DNA of 64,000 nucleotides from Chersky-806 sp038252255 (GTDB taxonomy: Bacteria > Actinomycetota > Acidimicrobiia > IMCC26256 > JAENVU01), in contig JBBSAM010000019.1 in the NCBI GenBank assembly GCA_038252255.1, positions 29,988 through 93,987 on the forward strand, in the 5' to 3' direction. Below are positions 32,870-40,784 of this stretch, piece by piece. The first letter of the stretch is position 1, and each line of letters begins with the position of its first letter. Position numbers and translations under genes: made by a program. The notes below the pieces were generated by a model. It was given only the letters and a program-made list of their open reading frames with translations, had not been told where the DNA came from and ran no database searches.

Positions 32870-32975
32870 CGGCCGCGCGCAGGAACACAGAAAGCTGCGA
32901 GCGGTTCCGTTGACCCTAAGGGATTGAGGCTCCCGATGCCATTTCTGTGGCCAGATTTCGGTTCCGGAAGCTCGC
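32870..32975 (-). promoter_or_regulatory. Candidate c-di-AMP (ydaO-type) riboswitch in the NlpC/P60 leader
   Basis: On the minus strand the leader contains CCGGAACCGAA, then CACAGAAA, GGGAGCCTCAATCCC, TTAGGGTCAACGG, GAACCGCTCGCAGC and TTTCTGTG. CACAGAAA and TTTCTGTG pair perfectly around the middle block. Block order and the GGGT-x-AA-CGG / GAACC-x-CAGCT elements resemble ydaO riboswitches, which commonly precede cell-wall hydrolase genes in actinobacteria. Called from memory of the motif, without a covariance model. Confidence 0.45.
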
Positions 32976-33010
32976 CTCAGCGCGGCGCTCGAACCCTCTG
33001 ACCTGCGCTT

Positions 33011-33496
33011 TTAGACCGGCCACCCCGGGGTGGGGGTCGGAATGGCCTCTCCGGGCGGCGCCACGTCCGGGACCGACCAGGCCATCGCCCGGGCGACCTC
33101 CTTCGCCACCGCCTGCCAGGCGGCCGGGTCCCAACCCTCCGTGGCGGCACCGACCGTGGTGTCCTGGCGGAGGAACACGAGCGCAGGCAGGCGCTCGAGC
33201 CCGAGGCTGCTCACGAGGGTGCGGTCCGGGTCGACGAAGGTCGCCAGCTTCTCCCCGGCTTCGCCCAGGATGCGGCTGGCGATGAAGGGCGAGCCCGTCA
33301 CGACGAAGGCGATCCGGCAGTCGCTGTCGCCCAGGACGGCCGAGATCCGCTCGGCCACCGGGATCCAGGCGGCTGCCTCGGGCCGGTCCGGCAGGATGAC
33401 CAGGCAGAGCTGGAACATCGTGGACCAGTCGTCGAGCGTTCGGCTCACGCCTTTGCTGGTCGAGAGCTCGAGTGTGGGGTCGGGGTTCTTGGCCAC
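33011..33496 (-). CDS. Thioredoxin-fold-like protein, unknown function
   Basis: 161 aa. Predicted alternating strands and helices with FQLCLVILPDRPEAAAWIPV, RIAFVVTGSPFIASRILGEA, FVDPDRTLVSSLGLERLPAL (Leu-Pro at the cis-Pro position), VFLRQDTTVGAATEGWDPAA. This resembles the second half of thioredoxin-like folds but there is no CxxC. ATG at 33496. Conserved-looking, family unassigned. Confidence 0.6.
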   Translation of the reverse strand: MAKNPDPTLELSTSKGVSRTLDDWSTMFQLCLVILPDRPEAAAWIPVAERISAVLGDSDCRIAFVVTGSPFIASRILGEAGEKLATFVDPDRTLVSSLGLERLPALVFLRQDTTVGAATEGWDPAAWQAVAKEVARAMAWSVPDVAPPGEAIPTPTPGWPV

Positions 33497-33538
33497 GGCC
33501 GCAGACGGTATCGCGACGTCCCGTTAGGCTCCGGCTTC

Positions 33539-34000
33539 ATGTCACGACGCGACCAGATCCGCATGACCGACGCCGAGTGCAGGGCGTTCCTCGAGCCCGG
33601 CCGGGATCTACAGGTCGCGTCGATCAACGCCGACGGCACGCCCCATCTCGTGACCATGTGGTACGAGCTCGATGGCGACGACATCTGCTTCTGGACGTAC
33701 GGCAAGAGCCAGAAGGTCGTCAACCTCCGCCGGGATCCCCGGCTGAGCGTGCTCGTGGCGACAGGGGAGAGCTACGAGGAGCTGAAGGGCGTGTCGATCA
33801 TCGGCCACGCCGAGATCGTCGACACCCTGCCGGAGGTTCTCGCGTTCGGGTTGCGCCTGTTCGCGAAGTACTGGGGGCCGGCCGACGACGAGCTGGTACG
33901 CGCCGGTGTCGAGGCGCAGGCGACGAAGCGCGTCCTGATCCGGGTGAAGGCCGACAAGACCGTGAGCTGGGACCACGCCAAGCTCGCCGGCGTCTACTAA
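33539..34000 (+). CDS. Pyridoxamine-oxidase-like / FDOR split-barrel protein
   Basis: 153 aa. LQVASINADGTPHLVTMWYE, LDGDDICFWTYGKSQKVVNL, RRDPRLSVLVATGESYEELK, GVSIIGHAEIVDT: the split-barrel fold with the basic K-x-x-N-L-R-R-D-P cofactor motif of F420-dependent FDOR-B/PNPOx-type proteins. Probably an F420- or flavin-dependent reductase. ATG at 33539. Its TAA stop is the left boundary of the C-rich, palindrome-bearing unit that follows. Confidence 0.85.
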   Translation: MSRRDQIRMTDAECRAFLEPGRDLQVASINADGTPHLVTMWYELDGDDICFWTYGKSQKVVNLRRDPRLSVLVATGESYEELKGVSIIGHAEIVDTLPEVLAFGLRLFAKYWGPADDELVRAGVEAQATKRVLIRVKADKTVSWDHAKLAGVY

Positions 34001-34066
34001 CCCCCCCCCACCCCACCCGCGCTCGCCCACCCCACCCCGCGCTCGCCCACCCCCACCCCGCGCCCG
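34001..34066. repeat. C-rich tandem repeat, about three 20-bp units
   Basis: Units of the type CCCACCCCACCCCGCGCTCG repeat about three times, beginning directly after a TAA stop. The rest of the window has similar runs only at 35104-35150 (reverse orientation) and at 63785 onward. Confidence 0.7.
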
Positions 34067-34067
34067 T

Positions 34068-34113
34068 TTCGGTGTCGTCTCGACACGCTGGGGCGTGTTC
34101 GATCGACACCGAA
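34068..34113. repeat. 46-bp palindrome A
   Basis: Outer arms TTCGGTGTCG and CGACACCGAA are perfect; an inner stem CGACACGC / GCGTGTTCG is nearly perfect around a TGGG loop. It can form a nested hairpin. It is the inverted homologue of 35049-35094. Confidence 0.8.
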
Positions 34114-34156
34114 TGCGGCGCACGTTGTTGTCCCATGCCGTTCGTAGTCTCGAGCC

Positions 34157-35113
34157 ATGCTCGATCGGCGCACGGAAGCGCTTGCCGCCACCCAACACGG
34201 ACTCATCACGCGGGGCCAAGCACTCCAGCTGGGACTGAGCCGCTCGGCGATCCAGCACCGGCGAAGTCGGGGACGGTGGCACGTCGTCATTCCAGGGGTG
34301 TACCGGGTGGCCGGTGCGCTCGATACGCCGCGCTTGCGGGCGCTTGCCGCAGTGCTGGCGTCCGGGGAGAGTGCGGTGATCTCGCACCGGAGCGCGGCGG
34401 CATTGCACGAGCTCCCCGGGTTCTCGCTCGAGCCGCTGACCGTCTCGGTACGTCGTGACGGGAGACGTGCTCTCGCCGGAGTGATCCAGGAGCAGTCCCT
34501 CGAGCTGCGGCGTGATCACTGTGGAGTCGTCGACGGGATTCCCTGCACGACGGTGGCGCGCACGATCTTCGATCTCTGTGGAGCGCTCGGCGCCAGGCGC
34601 GCCGAGCGGGCGCTCGACACGGCGTTGGCACGCAAGCTCGTCACGTTGCCGGCGCTCTGGCGTGTGCTCGACGAGCTGGCGGAGCACGGGCGGGCCGGCA
34701 CGGTGCTCATGCGCTCGCTGCTCACGGAGCGAGAGCCCGAGTACGTGCCGCCCGAGAGCGAGCTCGAGGCCCTGCTCATCACCCTCCTCGAGCGACATGG
34801 ACTGGCCTCGCCGGAACGGCAGGTGGATCTGGGGGACGACGATGGCTGGATCGGTCGGGTCGACTTTCTCTTTCGTGGGGCACGGCTCGTCGTCGAGGTT
34901 GATGGAGCCGAGTTCCATGACGGCCTGCTCGACCGGCGGCACGACACCGAGCGCGACGCGCGCCTCGTCGCGGCCGGTTGGACGGTGCTGCGGTTCCGCT
35001 GGGGCGACATCATCAACCGGCCCGCCGCGGTCGCTCATGCGATCCGCTTTCAGTGTCGTCTGAGCACGCCCCAGCGTGTCGAAACGACACCGAAAGGGAG
35101 GATGGCGGGTTAG
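34157..35113 (+). CDS. DUF559 (Vsr-like endonuclease fold) protein with AbiEi-like N-domain
   Basis: 318 aa. N-terminal winged-helix like that of AbiEi/type IV antitoxins (ALAATQHGLITRGQALQLGL, WHVVIPGVYRVAGALDTPRL, followed by SHRSAAALHELPG). C-terminal DUF559 domain with the PD-(D/E)xK-type core: IGRVDFLFRGARLVVEVDGA, EFHDGLLDRRHDTERDARLV, AAGWTVLRFRWGDIINRPAA. Asp, Glu and the following polar residues of the Vsr-like fold are present, so DNA cleavage is plausible but unproven. The last 20 residues (FQCRLSTPQRVETTPKGRMA) are encoded by palindrome B. ATG at 34157. No partner toxin or methylase lies beside it. Confidence 0.85.
   Translation: MLDRRTEALAATQHGLITRGQALQLGLSRSAIQHRRSRGRWHVVIPGVYRVAGALDTPRLRALAAVLASGESAVISHRSAAALHELPGFSLEPLTVSVRRDGRRALAGVIQEQSLELRRDHCGVVDGIPCTTVARTIFDLCGALGARRAERALDTALARKLVTLPALWRVLDELAEHGRAGTVLMRSLLTEREPEYVPPESELEALLITLLERHGLASPERQVDLGDDDGWIGRVDFLFRGARLVVEVDGAEFHDGLLDRRHDTERDARLVAAGWTVLRFRWGDIINRPAAVAHAIRFQCRLSTPQRVETTPKGRMAG
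35049..35094. repeat. 46-bp palindrome B (inverted copy of A)
   Basis: Extended arms CTTTCAGTGTCGT (35047-35059) and ACGACACCGAAAG (35084-35096) pair with one mismatch; the inner stem is GCACGC-CCCA-GCGTGT. It overlaps the 3' end of the DUF559 gene. Differences from A include compensating changes in the arms. Confidence 0.8.
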
Positions 35114-35149
35114 GGAGCAACACGGGTTGGGGGTGTGGCGGGTTAGGGG
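35104..35149. repeat. G-rich flank with duplicated GGCGGGTTAGGG
   Basis: GGCGGGTTAGGG occurs at 35104-35115 and 35138-35149. The first contains the DUF559 stop, the second the stop of the convergent MBL gene. Read on the other strand this is TAA followed by C-rich sequence, mirroring the left edge at 33998. Confidence 0.65.
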
Positions 35150-35958
35150 GTGAGGCCGATGGCTCTGAGCATGCTCGGGGGCATGCCGTCGTCGCCGGCG
35201 CGCAGCATCGCGGCCTTCTCGATGTTGATGGGGTCGCGCTCGGCGCGCTCCGACCAGCTGTCCCACGGACCGGGCGGGATCGTGCCCTCGACGCAGTGGC
35301 GCAGGTATGCCTGCAGCTCGCGCACCTCGGTCGCCGTTCCGATCGGGCCGTGGCCGGGGACGATGACGTCCGCGAGATCCGCGACGGCATCGAGCACGTC
35401 GGCCCATGTCTTCGGGTCGCCCTGGAACGCGAGCGGTGTCACGCCGAAGAAGCACAGGTCGCCGGCGAACAGCACGTCGCAGTCGGCCACGAGTGCCATC
35501 ACATCCCCGGCGGTATGGCCCGAGGCGGGGAGCAGCTCGATCCGCGGGGTGAGCTGCGCGGCGTCGTCGACGATGTGGCTCACCGGCCGGGTGCCGAGCT
35601 CGGCGAGCTCGTCGAACTCGTCCGCGAACGCGCTCATGAAGGTCTTGTACGCGTCGACCGGCATCGGCTGATCGAGCAGGTCGCTCGTTGCGAGCGAGCC
35701 GAGCACCATCGCGTTGCGGAACGCCTGCGTCCCGCCGACGTGATCGATGTGCGCGTGGGTCAGCAGCACGCGCTTCACCGGCAGCTCGAGCTCGCCGACG
35801 GCCGCGGCAAACGGCTCCCACTGGGACCGCACCATCAAGGTGTCGACGATCGTCAGGCCGTCGTCGTCCACGATCACGCCCGCGTTGCTCACACCCGACT
35901 CACCACCGGGTTGGATCCACGCGTAGACACCGTCGGCGAGCGACTCGAGCGCGGTCAA
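35143..35958 (-). CDS. Metallo-beta-lactamase-fold hydrolase
   Basis: 271 aa. The metal motif is VLLTHAHIDHVGGTQAFRNA (HxHxDH), with further ligands in ASGHTAGDVMALV, VLFAGDLCFFG and VIVPGHGPIGTA. GloB-like single-domain hydrolase of unknown substrate. Start TTG at 35958 overlaps the SnoaL stop. Coupled to the SnoaL gene upstream. Its TAA stop forms the right edge of the DUF559 unit. Confidence 0.87.
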   Translation of the reverse strand: MTALESLADGVYAWIQPGGESGVSNAGVIVDDDGLTIVDTLMVRSQWEPFAAAVGELELPVKRVLLTHAHIDHVGGTQAFRNAMVLGSLATSDLLDQPMPVDAYKTFMSAFADEFDELAELGTRPVSHIVDDAAQLTPRIELLPASGHTAGDVMALVADCDVLFAGDLCFFGVTPLAFQGDPKTWADVLDAVADLADVIVPGHGPIGTATEVRELQAYLRHCVEGTIPPGPWDSWSERAERDPINIEKAAMLRAGDDGMPPSMLRAIGLTP

Positions 35959-36335
35959 CCCATCGCTCCGACCGCCGGTGTCGGGTCCAGGTACTCGTCG
36001 ACGCGCGCCACGTGATCGCCGTCGACGTGGACCACGAGGCACGCCGGCATCGAGAAGGTCTTCCCGGCGTGAGTCGTCGCGTGGAGCACGTGCTGCTGCA
36101 GCACACCACCGTCGATCGCGATCCGGCGCGTCACGTCGTAGCGCCGTTCCGTCGTGGAGCCGACGAGCCACTCGAGCACCCGCATCGACCCGTCGACATC
36201 CCGCTCGCGGTCGTCGAAGCAGGTCCAGACGACGGCCTCGGGCGAGTAGAGCGAGCGCACCACGCCGAGCTCACCGGCCTCGATCGCGGCGATCAGCCGG
36301 GCAACGAGATCGAGGGGATCCGGGTCAGCGGCCAT
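35955..36335 (-). CDS. SnoaL/NTF2-like protein
   Basis: 126 aa. LVARLIAAIEAGELGVVRSL, YSPEAVVWTCFDDRERDVDG, SMRVLEWLVGS, and a beta-sheet ending VVHVDGDHVARVDEYLDPTP: the cone-shaped NTF2-like fold with the closing D-E-Y-x-D motif. Enzyme or binding protein of unknown ligand. ATG at 36335 (MAADPDPLDL) preferred over 36392. Upstream partner of the MBL gene. Confidence 0.8.
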   Translation of the reverse strand: MAADPDPLDLVARLIAAIEAGELGVVRSLYSPEAVVWTCFDDRERDVDGSMRVLEWLVGSTTERRYDVTRRIAIDGGVLQQHVLHATTHAGKTFSMPACLVVHVDGDHVARVDEYLDPTPAVGAMG

Positions 36336-36390
36336 CCGGCCATTGTGGCGGGTTGGGAGCGTTCGAGCGACCTGTCCTAGCCTTCCGGTC

Positions 36391-37332
36391 ATGTCTCAAC
36401 GCACGAAGAACCTGCCTCGCCGTTCCTGCCTCTCGGTCCCCGGATCGAGCGAGAAGATGCTCGGCAAGGGCCCGACCCTCGGCGCCGACATGGTCTTCAT
36501 CGACCTCGAGGACTCCGTCTCCCCGCTCGAGAAGGAGTCGGCCCGCGGCAAGGCCGTCACCGCCATCCGGGAGCAGGACTGGGGCGAGATGGTGCTGTGC
36601 GTCCGGGTCAACGCATGGGACACCCCCTGGACCGCGTACGACATCCTCGAGGTGGTCGGGAACGCGGGCGAGCGGCTCGAAGAGATCATGCTCCCCAAGG
36701 TGCAGACGGCGGCCGAGGTCGTCGCGATGGATCTGCTGCTCACCCAGGTCGAGCAGCAGGCCGGCCTCCCCGCGGGCCACATCGGCATCGAGGCGCAGAT
36801 CGAGACCGCGCAGGGGCTGATCAACGTCAACGAGATCTGTGCCGCGAGCTCACGGCTGGAGACGATCATCCTCGGCCCGGTGGACATGTCCGCGTCGATG
36901 GAGATGCCCGGGCTGCGGGGCGGGCTCGAGATCCCCGAGTACCCCGGTGACTACTTCCACTACGTATTCGTGAAGATCCTCATGGCCGGCCGCGCGAACG
37001 GCCTTCAGGTGATCGACGGCCCGTACGTGAGGGTGCGCGACAGCGACGGCTTCCGCGAGTTCGCGATGCGCGCGCAGATCCTCGGCTACGACGGCAAGTG
37101 GGCCCTGCACCCGGACCAGGTGCAGATCCTCAACGAGCTCTTCTCACCGACCCAGGAGCAGTTCGACAAGGCCTGGGACATCCTCGAGACCTACGAGAAG
37201 GCGACGACCGAGGGTGACCGCAAGGGTGCGGTGATGCTCGGCGACGAGATGATCGACGAGGCGAGTCGCAAGGTCGCGGTCAAGCTGGTGAGCCGCGGCG
37301 AGCGTGCGGGGATGCAGCGCAGCAAGAGCTAA
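36391..37332 (+). CDS. HpcH/HpaI-type CoA ester lyase (malyl-/beta-methylmalyl-CoA lyase-like)
   Basis: 313 aa TIM-barrel lyase: CLSVPGSSEKMLGKGPTLGA, DMVFIDLEDSVSPLEKESAR, RVNAWDTPWTAYDILEVVGN, EIMLPKVQTAAEVVAMDLLL, GIEAQIETAQGLINVNEICA, and DGKWALHPDQVQILNELFSP. Conserved Glu and Asp Mg ligands and the WxxHPxQ motif fit the Mcl1/CitE superfamily. Likely cleaves beta-methylmalyl-CoA to glyoxylate and propionyl-CoA or malyl-CoA to glyoxylate and acetyl-CoA. ATG at 36391. In the same 12 kb are a methylsuccinyl-CoA dehydrogenase-like gene and a MaoC hydratase, supporting an ethylmalonyl-CoA role. Confidence 0.85.
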   Translation: MSQRTKNLPRRSCLSVPGSSEKMLGKGPTLGADMVFIDLEDSVSPLEKESARGKAVTAIREQDWGEMVLCVRVNAWDTPWTAYDILEVVGNAGERLEEIMLPKVQTAAEVVAMDLLLTQVEQQAGLPAGHIGIEAQIETAQGLINVNEICAASSRLETIILGPVDMSASMEMPGLRGGLEIPEYPGDYFHYVFVKILMAGRANGLQVIDGPYVRVRDSDGFREFAMRAQILGYDGKWALHPDQVQILNELFSPTQEQFDKAWDILETYEKATTEGDRKGAVMLGDEMIDEASRKVAVKLVSRGERAGMQRSKS

Positions 37333-38033
37333 GAGGGATCACCGTCTGCCGCCTCGGCCGCGGCCACGTCGAGCTCTTCGGCGAGCTCCTCGACGGAAGC
37401 GACGGGCTCGAGGCCGCCGCGCTGGCTCCAGATGACCCAGCCCGTCACGATCACGAACGACGCGATCGTGAGCCACATCTGGTTGTCCCCGACCCAGTCG
37501 AGGATGTCGAGCAGCGTGCCCCGGAACAGGTCCGCCACGGTGCGGATGAGCACGAGCCGCACGGTGGTCGACGCCATCGCCACCAAGATGAACGACGAGT
37601 ACCGCATCCGGTCCGCTCCCGCGAGGAGCGCGGCAAGTGTGCCCGGGAACAGGATCACGATCAGGTACCGACCGCGGTGGAACTGCCGCTCGATCCAGAG
37701 CACCGGCCGCAGCGCCCGCCGACCGGCGCGCAGCTCCATCCAGCGAAGCGACGCGTCGCCGTACTTGTGGCCGAACGCGTAGTACAGCGACAACACGCCG
37801 AATGCCCGCAGGAGTGGGATCACGTAGAACGGGAGCGCATCGAGCTTCGGCGACGAGAGCAGCAGCCACCGAAACCTGGGGGCGAGCGCCAGGAGCAGCA
37901 CCGGTTCATCCGTGATCAACGTCGGCGCGAGCGCGTTGCCGAGGTTCGCGCCGATAGCCAGGAGGACCATCGGCACCGCGAAGACGGCCAGCTCGCGACG
38001 GCGGGTGACCGGCTTCGCTCGGACGGGTTCCAC
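37329..38033 (-). CDS. Integral membrane protein, unknown function
   Basis: 234 aa from GTG at 38033. About five predicted helices (LAVFAVPMVLLAIGANLGNA, PFYVIPLLRAFGVLSLYYAF, GRYLIVILFPGTLAALLAGA, and a C-terminal MWLTIASFVIVTGWVIW) and an acidic tail. Loops include LRWMELRAGRRALRPVLWIE. No recognised family. Overlaps the convergent CoA lyase stop by 4 bp. Confidence 0.7.
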   Translation of the reverse strand: MEPVRAKPVTRRRELAVFAVPMVLLAIGANLGNALAPTLITDEPVLLLALAPRFRWLLLSSPKLDALPFYVIPLLRAFGVLSLYYAFGHKYGDASLRWMELRAGRRALRPVLWIERQFHRGRYLIVILFPGTLAALLAGADRMRYSSFILVAMASTTVRLVLIRTVADLFRGTLLDILDWVGDNQMWLTIASFVIVTGWVIWSQRGGLEPVASVEELAEELDVAAAEAADGDPS

Positions 38034-38051
38034 GGCTCCTAGCCTGGCAGG

Positions 38052-39131
38052 GTGGAGCGGGTCGACGCGATCGTCGTTGGCGGCGGGATCATGGGCGCAG
38101 CCGCGGCATGGCAGCTGGCCCGGCGGGGCTGGTCGGTCCGGCTGCTCGAGCAGTTCGAGCCGGAGCACACACGGGGTAGCTCGCACGGCGGCTCCCGCAT
38201 CTTCCGGCTGGCGTACCCCGAGCCGTTCTGGATCGACCTCGCCCGGGCCGCTCGGGACTCGTGGCGCGAGCTCGAGGCCGACGCCGGTACGACGCTCATC
38301 GTCGAGACGGGCAGCGTGGATCACGGTGACCCAGCCGGTGTCGGGGCCACGCGGTCCGCTCTCGATGCCGCGGCGGTTCCGTACGAGATGCTCGAGCCGG
38401 CCGCGGCGACGGAGCGCTGGCCCGGGATGCGGTTCGACGGCCCGGTGCTGCACCAGGCCGACGGCGGTCGGGTCGAGGCCGCGCTCGCCCTGCGCACGCT
38501 CGTCGGGCAAGCGGAACGGCGTGGCGCCCGCGCGCAGTGGAACGCGGCGCTGCGGGCAGTCGAGATCGAGGGGGACCGAGCGCGGGTCGTCACCGACGAC
38601 GAGACGTACGACGCCGCTGTCGTCGTCGTGGCCGCCGGATCGTGGGTCGGCCCGGTGCTGGAGGGGCATCTGCGCCTGCCACCGCTCGTCGTGACGCAGG
38701 AGTCAGCGTTCCATTTCGCGCCGCGGGAGCCGATGCCGTGGCCGAGCTTCATCCACCACGGCGCAAGGTTCCCGTACGGCCTCGAGACGCCGGGCGAAGG
38801 CGTGAAGGTGGCCGAGCACCACACCGGTCCCGTCGTGACCGCGGCGGATCGCGACTTCGTCGTCGACGCCGCGGCCCGTGAGCGCGTGACGACCTACGTG
38901 CAGCAGTGGCTGCCCGGGCTCCTCCCGGATCCGGTCTCGGAGGTGACCTGCCTCTACACCAACACCGCGACCGAAGACTTCGTCCTCGACCGGGTCGGGC
39001 CGGTCGTGGTCGTGTCCGCGTGCTCGGGGCACGGCTTCAAGTTCGCGCCGCTCATCGGCCGGCTCGCCGCCGACCTCGCCGACGGCGCCGCACCGATCTC
39101 ACGCTTCGCACTCGTGCCGCCGCGCGGCTAG
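38052..39131 (+). CDS. FAD-dependent amine oxidase (monomeric sarcosine oxidase-like)
   Basis: 359 aa. N-terminal ADP-binding VDAIVVGGGIMGAAAAWQLA, then GSSHGGSRIFRLAYPE, the signature of the sarcosine/N-methyltryptophan oxidase family. TCLYTNTATEDFVLD has Cys at the position of the covalent flavin link, and SACSGHGFKFAPLIGRLAAD the active-site loop. It likely oxidises an N-methyl amino acid, giving H2O2. GTG start at 38052, divergent from the membrane protein with an 18-bp gap. Confidence 0.88.
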   Translation: MERVDAIVVGGGIMGAAAAWQLARRGWSVRLLEQFEPEHTRGSSHGGSRIFRLAYPEPFWIDLARAARDSWRELEADAGTTLIVETGSVDHGDPAGVGATRSALDAAAVPYEMLEPAAATERWPGMRFDGPVLHQADGGRVEAALALRTLVGQAERRGARAQWNAALRAVEIEGDRARVVTDDETYDAAVVVVAAGSWVGPVLEGHLRLPPLVVTQESAFHFAPREPMPWPSFIHHGARFPYGLETPGEGVKVAEHHTGPVVTAADRDFVVDAAARERVTTYVQQWLPGLLPDPVSEVTCLYTNTATEDFVLDRVGPVVVVSACSGHGFKFAPLIGRLAADLADGAAPISRFALVPPRG

Positions 39132-40753
39132 CTCCCGAGCGCCTGCTCCGTGAGCCGGCGGGCGATCACCCGGAGGCACAGCGTCTCGTCCGCGCCCTCG
39201 AAGATGGAGAGCACCCGCGCGTCGACGAAGTAGCGCGAGACCGGGAACTCCTCCGCGTAGCCCATCCCGCCGTGAAGCTGCATCGCCTCGCGGGTCACCC
39301 ACTCGGCCGCGCGGCACACGTAGGCCTTGACCATGCTGGCTTCGAGCGCGCCCTCGCCGCGAGCCATCTTGCGGGCCACGTCGTAGGAGAACTGCCGACC
39401 GGCGCAGATGAGCGCGGCCATGCGGGCGAGCTTCGCCTTCGAGAGCTGGTAGTCGAAGATCGGCTTGCCGAAGACCTGGCGCTCCTGCGCGTAGCCGAGT
39501 CCGGCGTCGAACGCGGCCTGCATCAGGCCCACGGCCCGCGCCGCGGTCTGGAGCCGGCCGTTCTCGAAGCCCTCCATCTGGAGGTAGAACCCCTGGCCCT
39601 GACCGGCTTCGAGCCCGATGAGGCTCTCGGCCGGCACGAACCAGCTGTCGAACGCGACCTCGTACGAGTGCATGCCCCGGTAGCCGAGCGTGTCGATGGC
39701 GCGGCCTTCCATCTTGCCGCCGCGACCGTCGTCGAACGTGAAGTGATGCCCGGGCGCCGGCGGCTTGTCCACGACGAACACCGACAGACCACGGTGACCC
39801 CGGCTGCGGTCGGGGTCGGTGCGGGCGAGGACCATCAACGTGTCGGCCCGGCCGGCAAACGTGCACCACGTCTTCACCCCGTTGATGAGGTACCCGCCGT
39901 CCGTGGGGGTCGCGGTCACCTTCACCCCGGCGACATCCGAACCGAAGTCCGGCTCGGTGACCATCACGCCCACGACGCGCTCACCGGTCGCGATCTGTGG
40001 CAACCAGGCATGCTTCTGCTCTTCGGTCCCACCCTTCACGATGGCCCGCGTGAGGATCTCGGGACGGGTGATCAGCGCGCCACCCGCGCCGAGCGAACCC
40101 CAGGAGAGCTCTTCGGTAGCGACGCACATCGCGAGGTAGTCCGACTCGCCGCCCGCCGCGAACCCGCCGTACTCCTCGGGTACCGAGAGGCCGAAGCCGC
40201 CGAGCTCGGCCATGCCCGAGATGATGTCCTCGGGGATGTCGGCGTTCTCGCGGTGGATGTGCTCGGCGACCGGCCGGATCTTGTCGGCCGCGAATCGGTG
40301 GAAGCTGTCGCGGACGAGGTCGAACTCGTCGGGGAGGTGAGCGGGTCCCGTGCCGTGACGCGGGAGCGCATCGGCGACGGACTCGAGAAAGGTCGGCGCT
40401 CGATATTCGGCGACGAACCCGAGCGCGGGGCCGAGCTCGCTCGAGTCGACACCCCACTCGGCGTCCCGCGCCATCAGGCGCGAACCCACGTCGCTGATCG
40501 CGTCGGCGATGTACGTGTACGCGAGGCTGGCTTCGAGCTCTCCGTGCTGCGCGTACCCGAGCATGACGCGGCAGCCCGCGACGGCACTTGCCGCGTGGGC
40601 GAGGTCGTAGGCGACGACCTGATGCCGGTCGAGGGCCTCGACCGAGATCCGCCCGTCCACGACGGAACGCTCGGCGAGACTCCGCGCCGCCTGCTCGACC
40701 ACTCTGGTCGTGATGTCCACCGCTGCCGAAGCTGTCGTTCCCGCGTCAGTCAC
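39128..40753 (-). CDS. mcd: Acyl-CoA dehydrogenase with long N-domain, (2S)-methylsuccinyl-CoA dehydrogenase-like
   Basis: 541 aa, about 150 longer than ordinary acyl-CoA dehydrogenases, because of a helical N-domain (residues 1-140: VVDGRISVEALDRHQVVAYD, HGELEASLAYTYIADAISDV). The rest is a full FAD enzyme: GGFGLSVPEEYGGFAAGGES, VMVTEPDFGSDVAGVKVTAT, INGVKTWCTFAGRADTLMVL, and the C-terminal DARVLSIFEGADETLCLRVI. The size and the IFEGA-x-ETL end match Mcd, which oxidises methylsuccinyl-CoA to mesaconyl-CoA. GTG at 40753. Overlaps the oxidase stop by 4 bp. Confidence 0.78.
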   Translation of the reverse strand: MTDAGTTASAAVDITTRVVEQAARSLAERSVVDGRISVEALDRHQVVAYDLAHAASAVAGCRVMLGYAQHGELEASLAYTYIADAISDVGSRLMARDAEWGVDSSELGPALGFVAEYRAPTFLESVADALPRHGTGPAHLPDEFDLVRDSFHRFAADKIRPVAEHIHRENADIPEDIISGMAELGGFGLSVPEEYGGFAAGGESDYLAMCVATEELSWGSLGAGGALITRPEILTRAIVKGGTEEQKHAWLPQIATGERVVGVMVTEPDFGSDVAGVKVTATPTDGGYLINGVKTWCTFAGRADTLMVLARTDPDRSRGHRGLSVFVVDKPPAPGHHFTFDDGRGGKMEGRAIDTLGYRGMHSYEVAFDSWFVPAESLIGLEAGQGQGFYLQMEGFENGRLQTAARAVGLMQAAFDAGLGYAQERQVFGKPIFDYQLSKAKLARMAALICAGRQFSYDVARKMARGEGALEASMVKAYVCRAAEWVTREAMQLHGGMGYAEEFPVSRYFVDARVLSIFEGADETLCLRVIARRLTEQALGS

Positions 40754-40784
40754 GGGCGGGAGCCTACTGATGCGAGGCGCGAAC

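Larger units (their letters stand above)
34001..35150. mobile_element. Putative palindrome-bounded unit carrying one DUF559 gene
   Basis: Layout: C-rich tandem repeat (34001-34066), 46-bp palindrome A (34068-34113), DUF559 gene (34157-35113), inverted palindrome B (35049-35094) inside the gene's 3' end, then a G-rich stretch with two GGCGGGTTAGGG copies (35104-35149). The outer edges coincide with the TAA stops of two converging genes (33998-34000 and 35143-35145). A and B are 40/46 identical as inverted copies. No transposase; mobility is inferred from structure. Confidence 0.45.

Noticed and set aside
34001..34066. CRISPR array
   Set aside because: The repeats are directly tandem without unique spacers and no cas gene is present.
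34157..35113. Toxin-antitoxin or abortive-infection pair
   Set aside because: The N-domain resembles AbiEi but there is no AbiEii-type nucleotidyltransferase next to it; the neighbours are metabolic genes on both sides.
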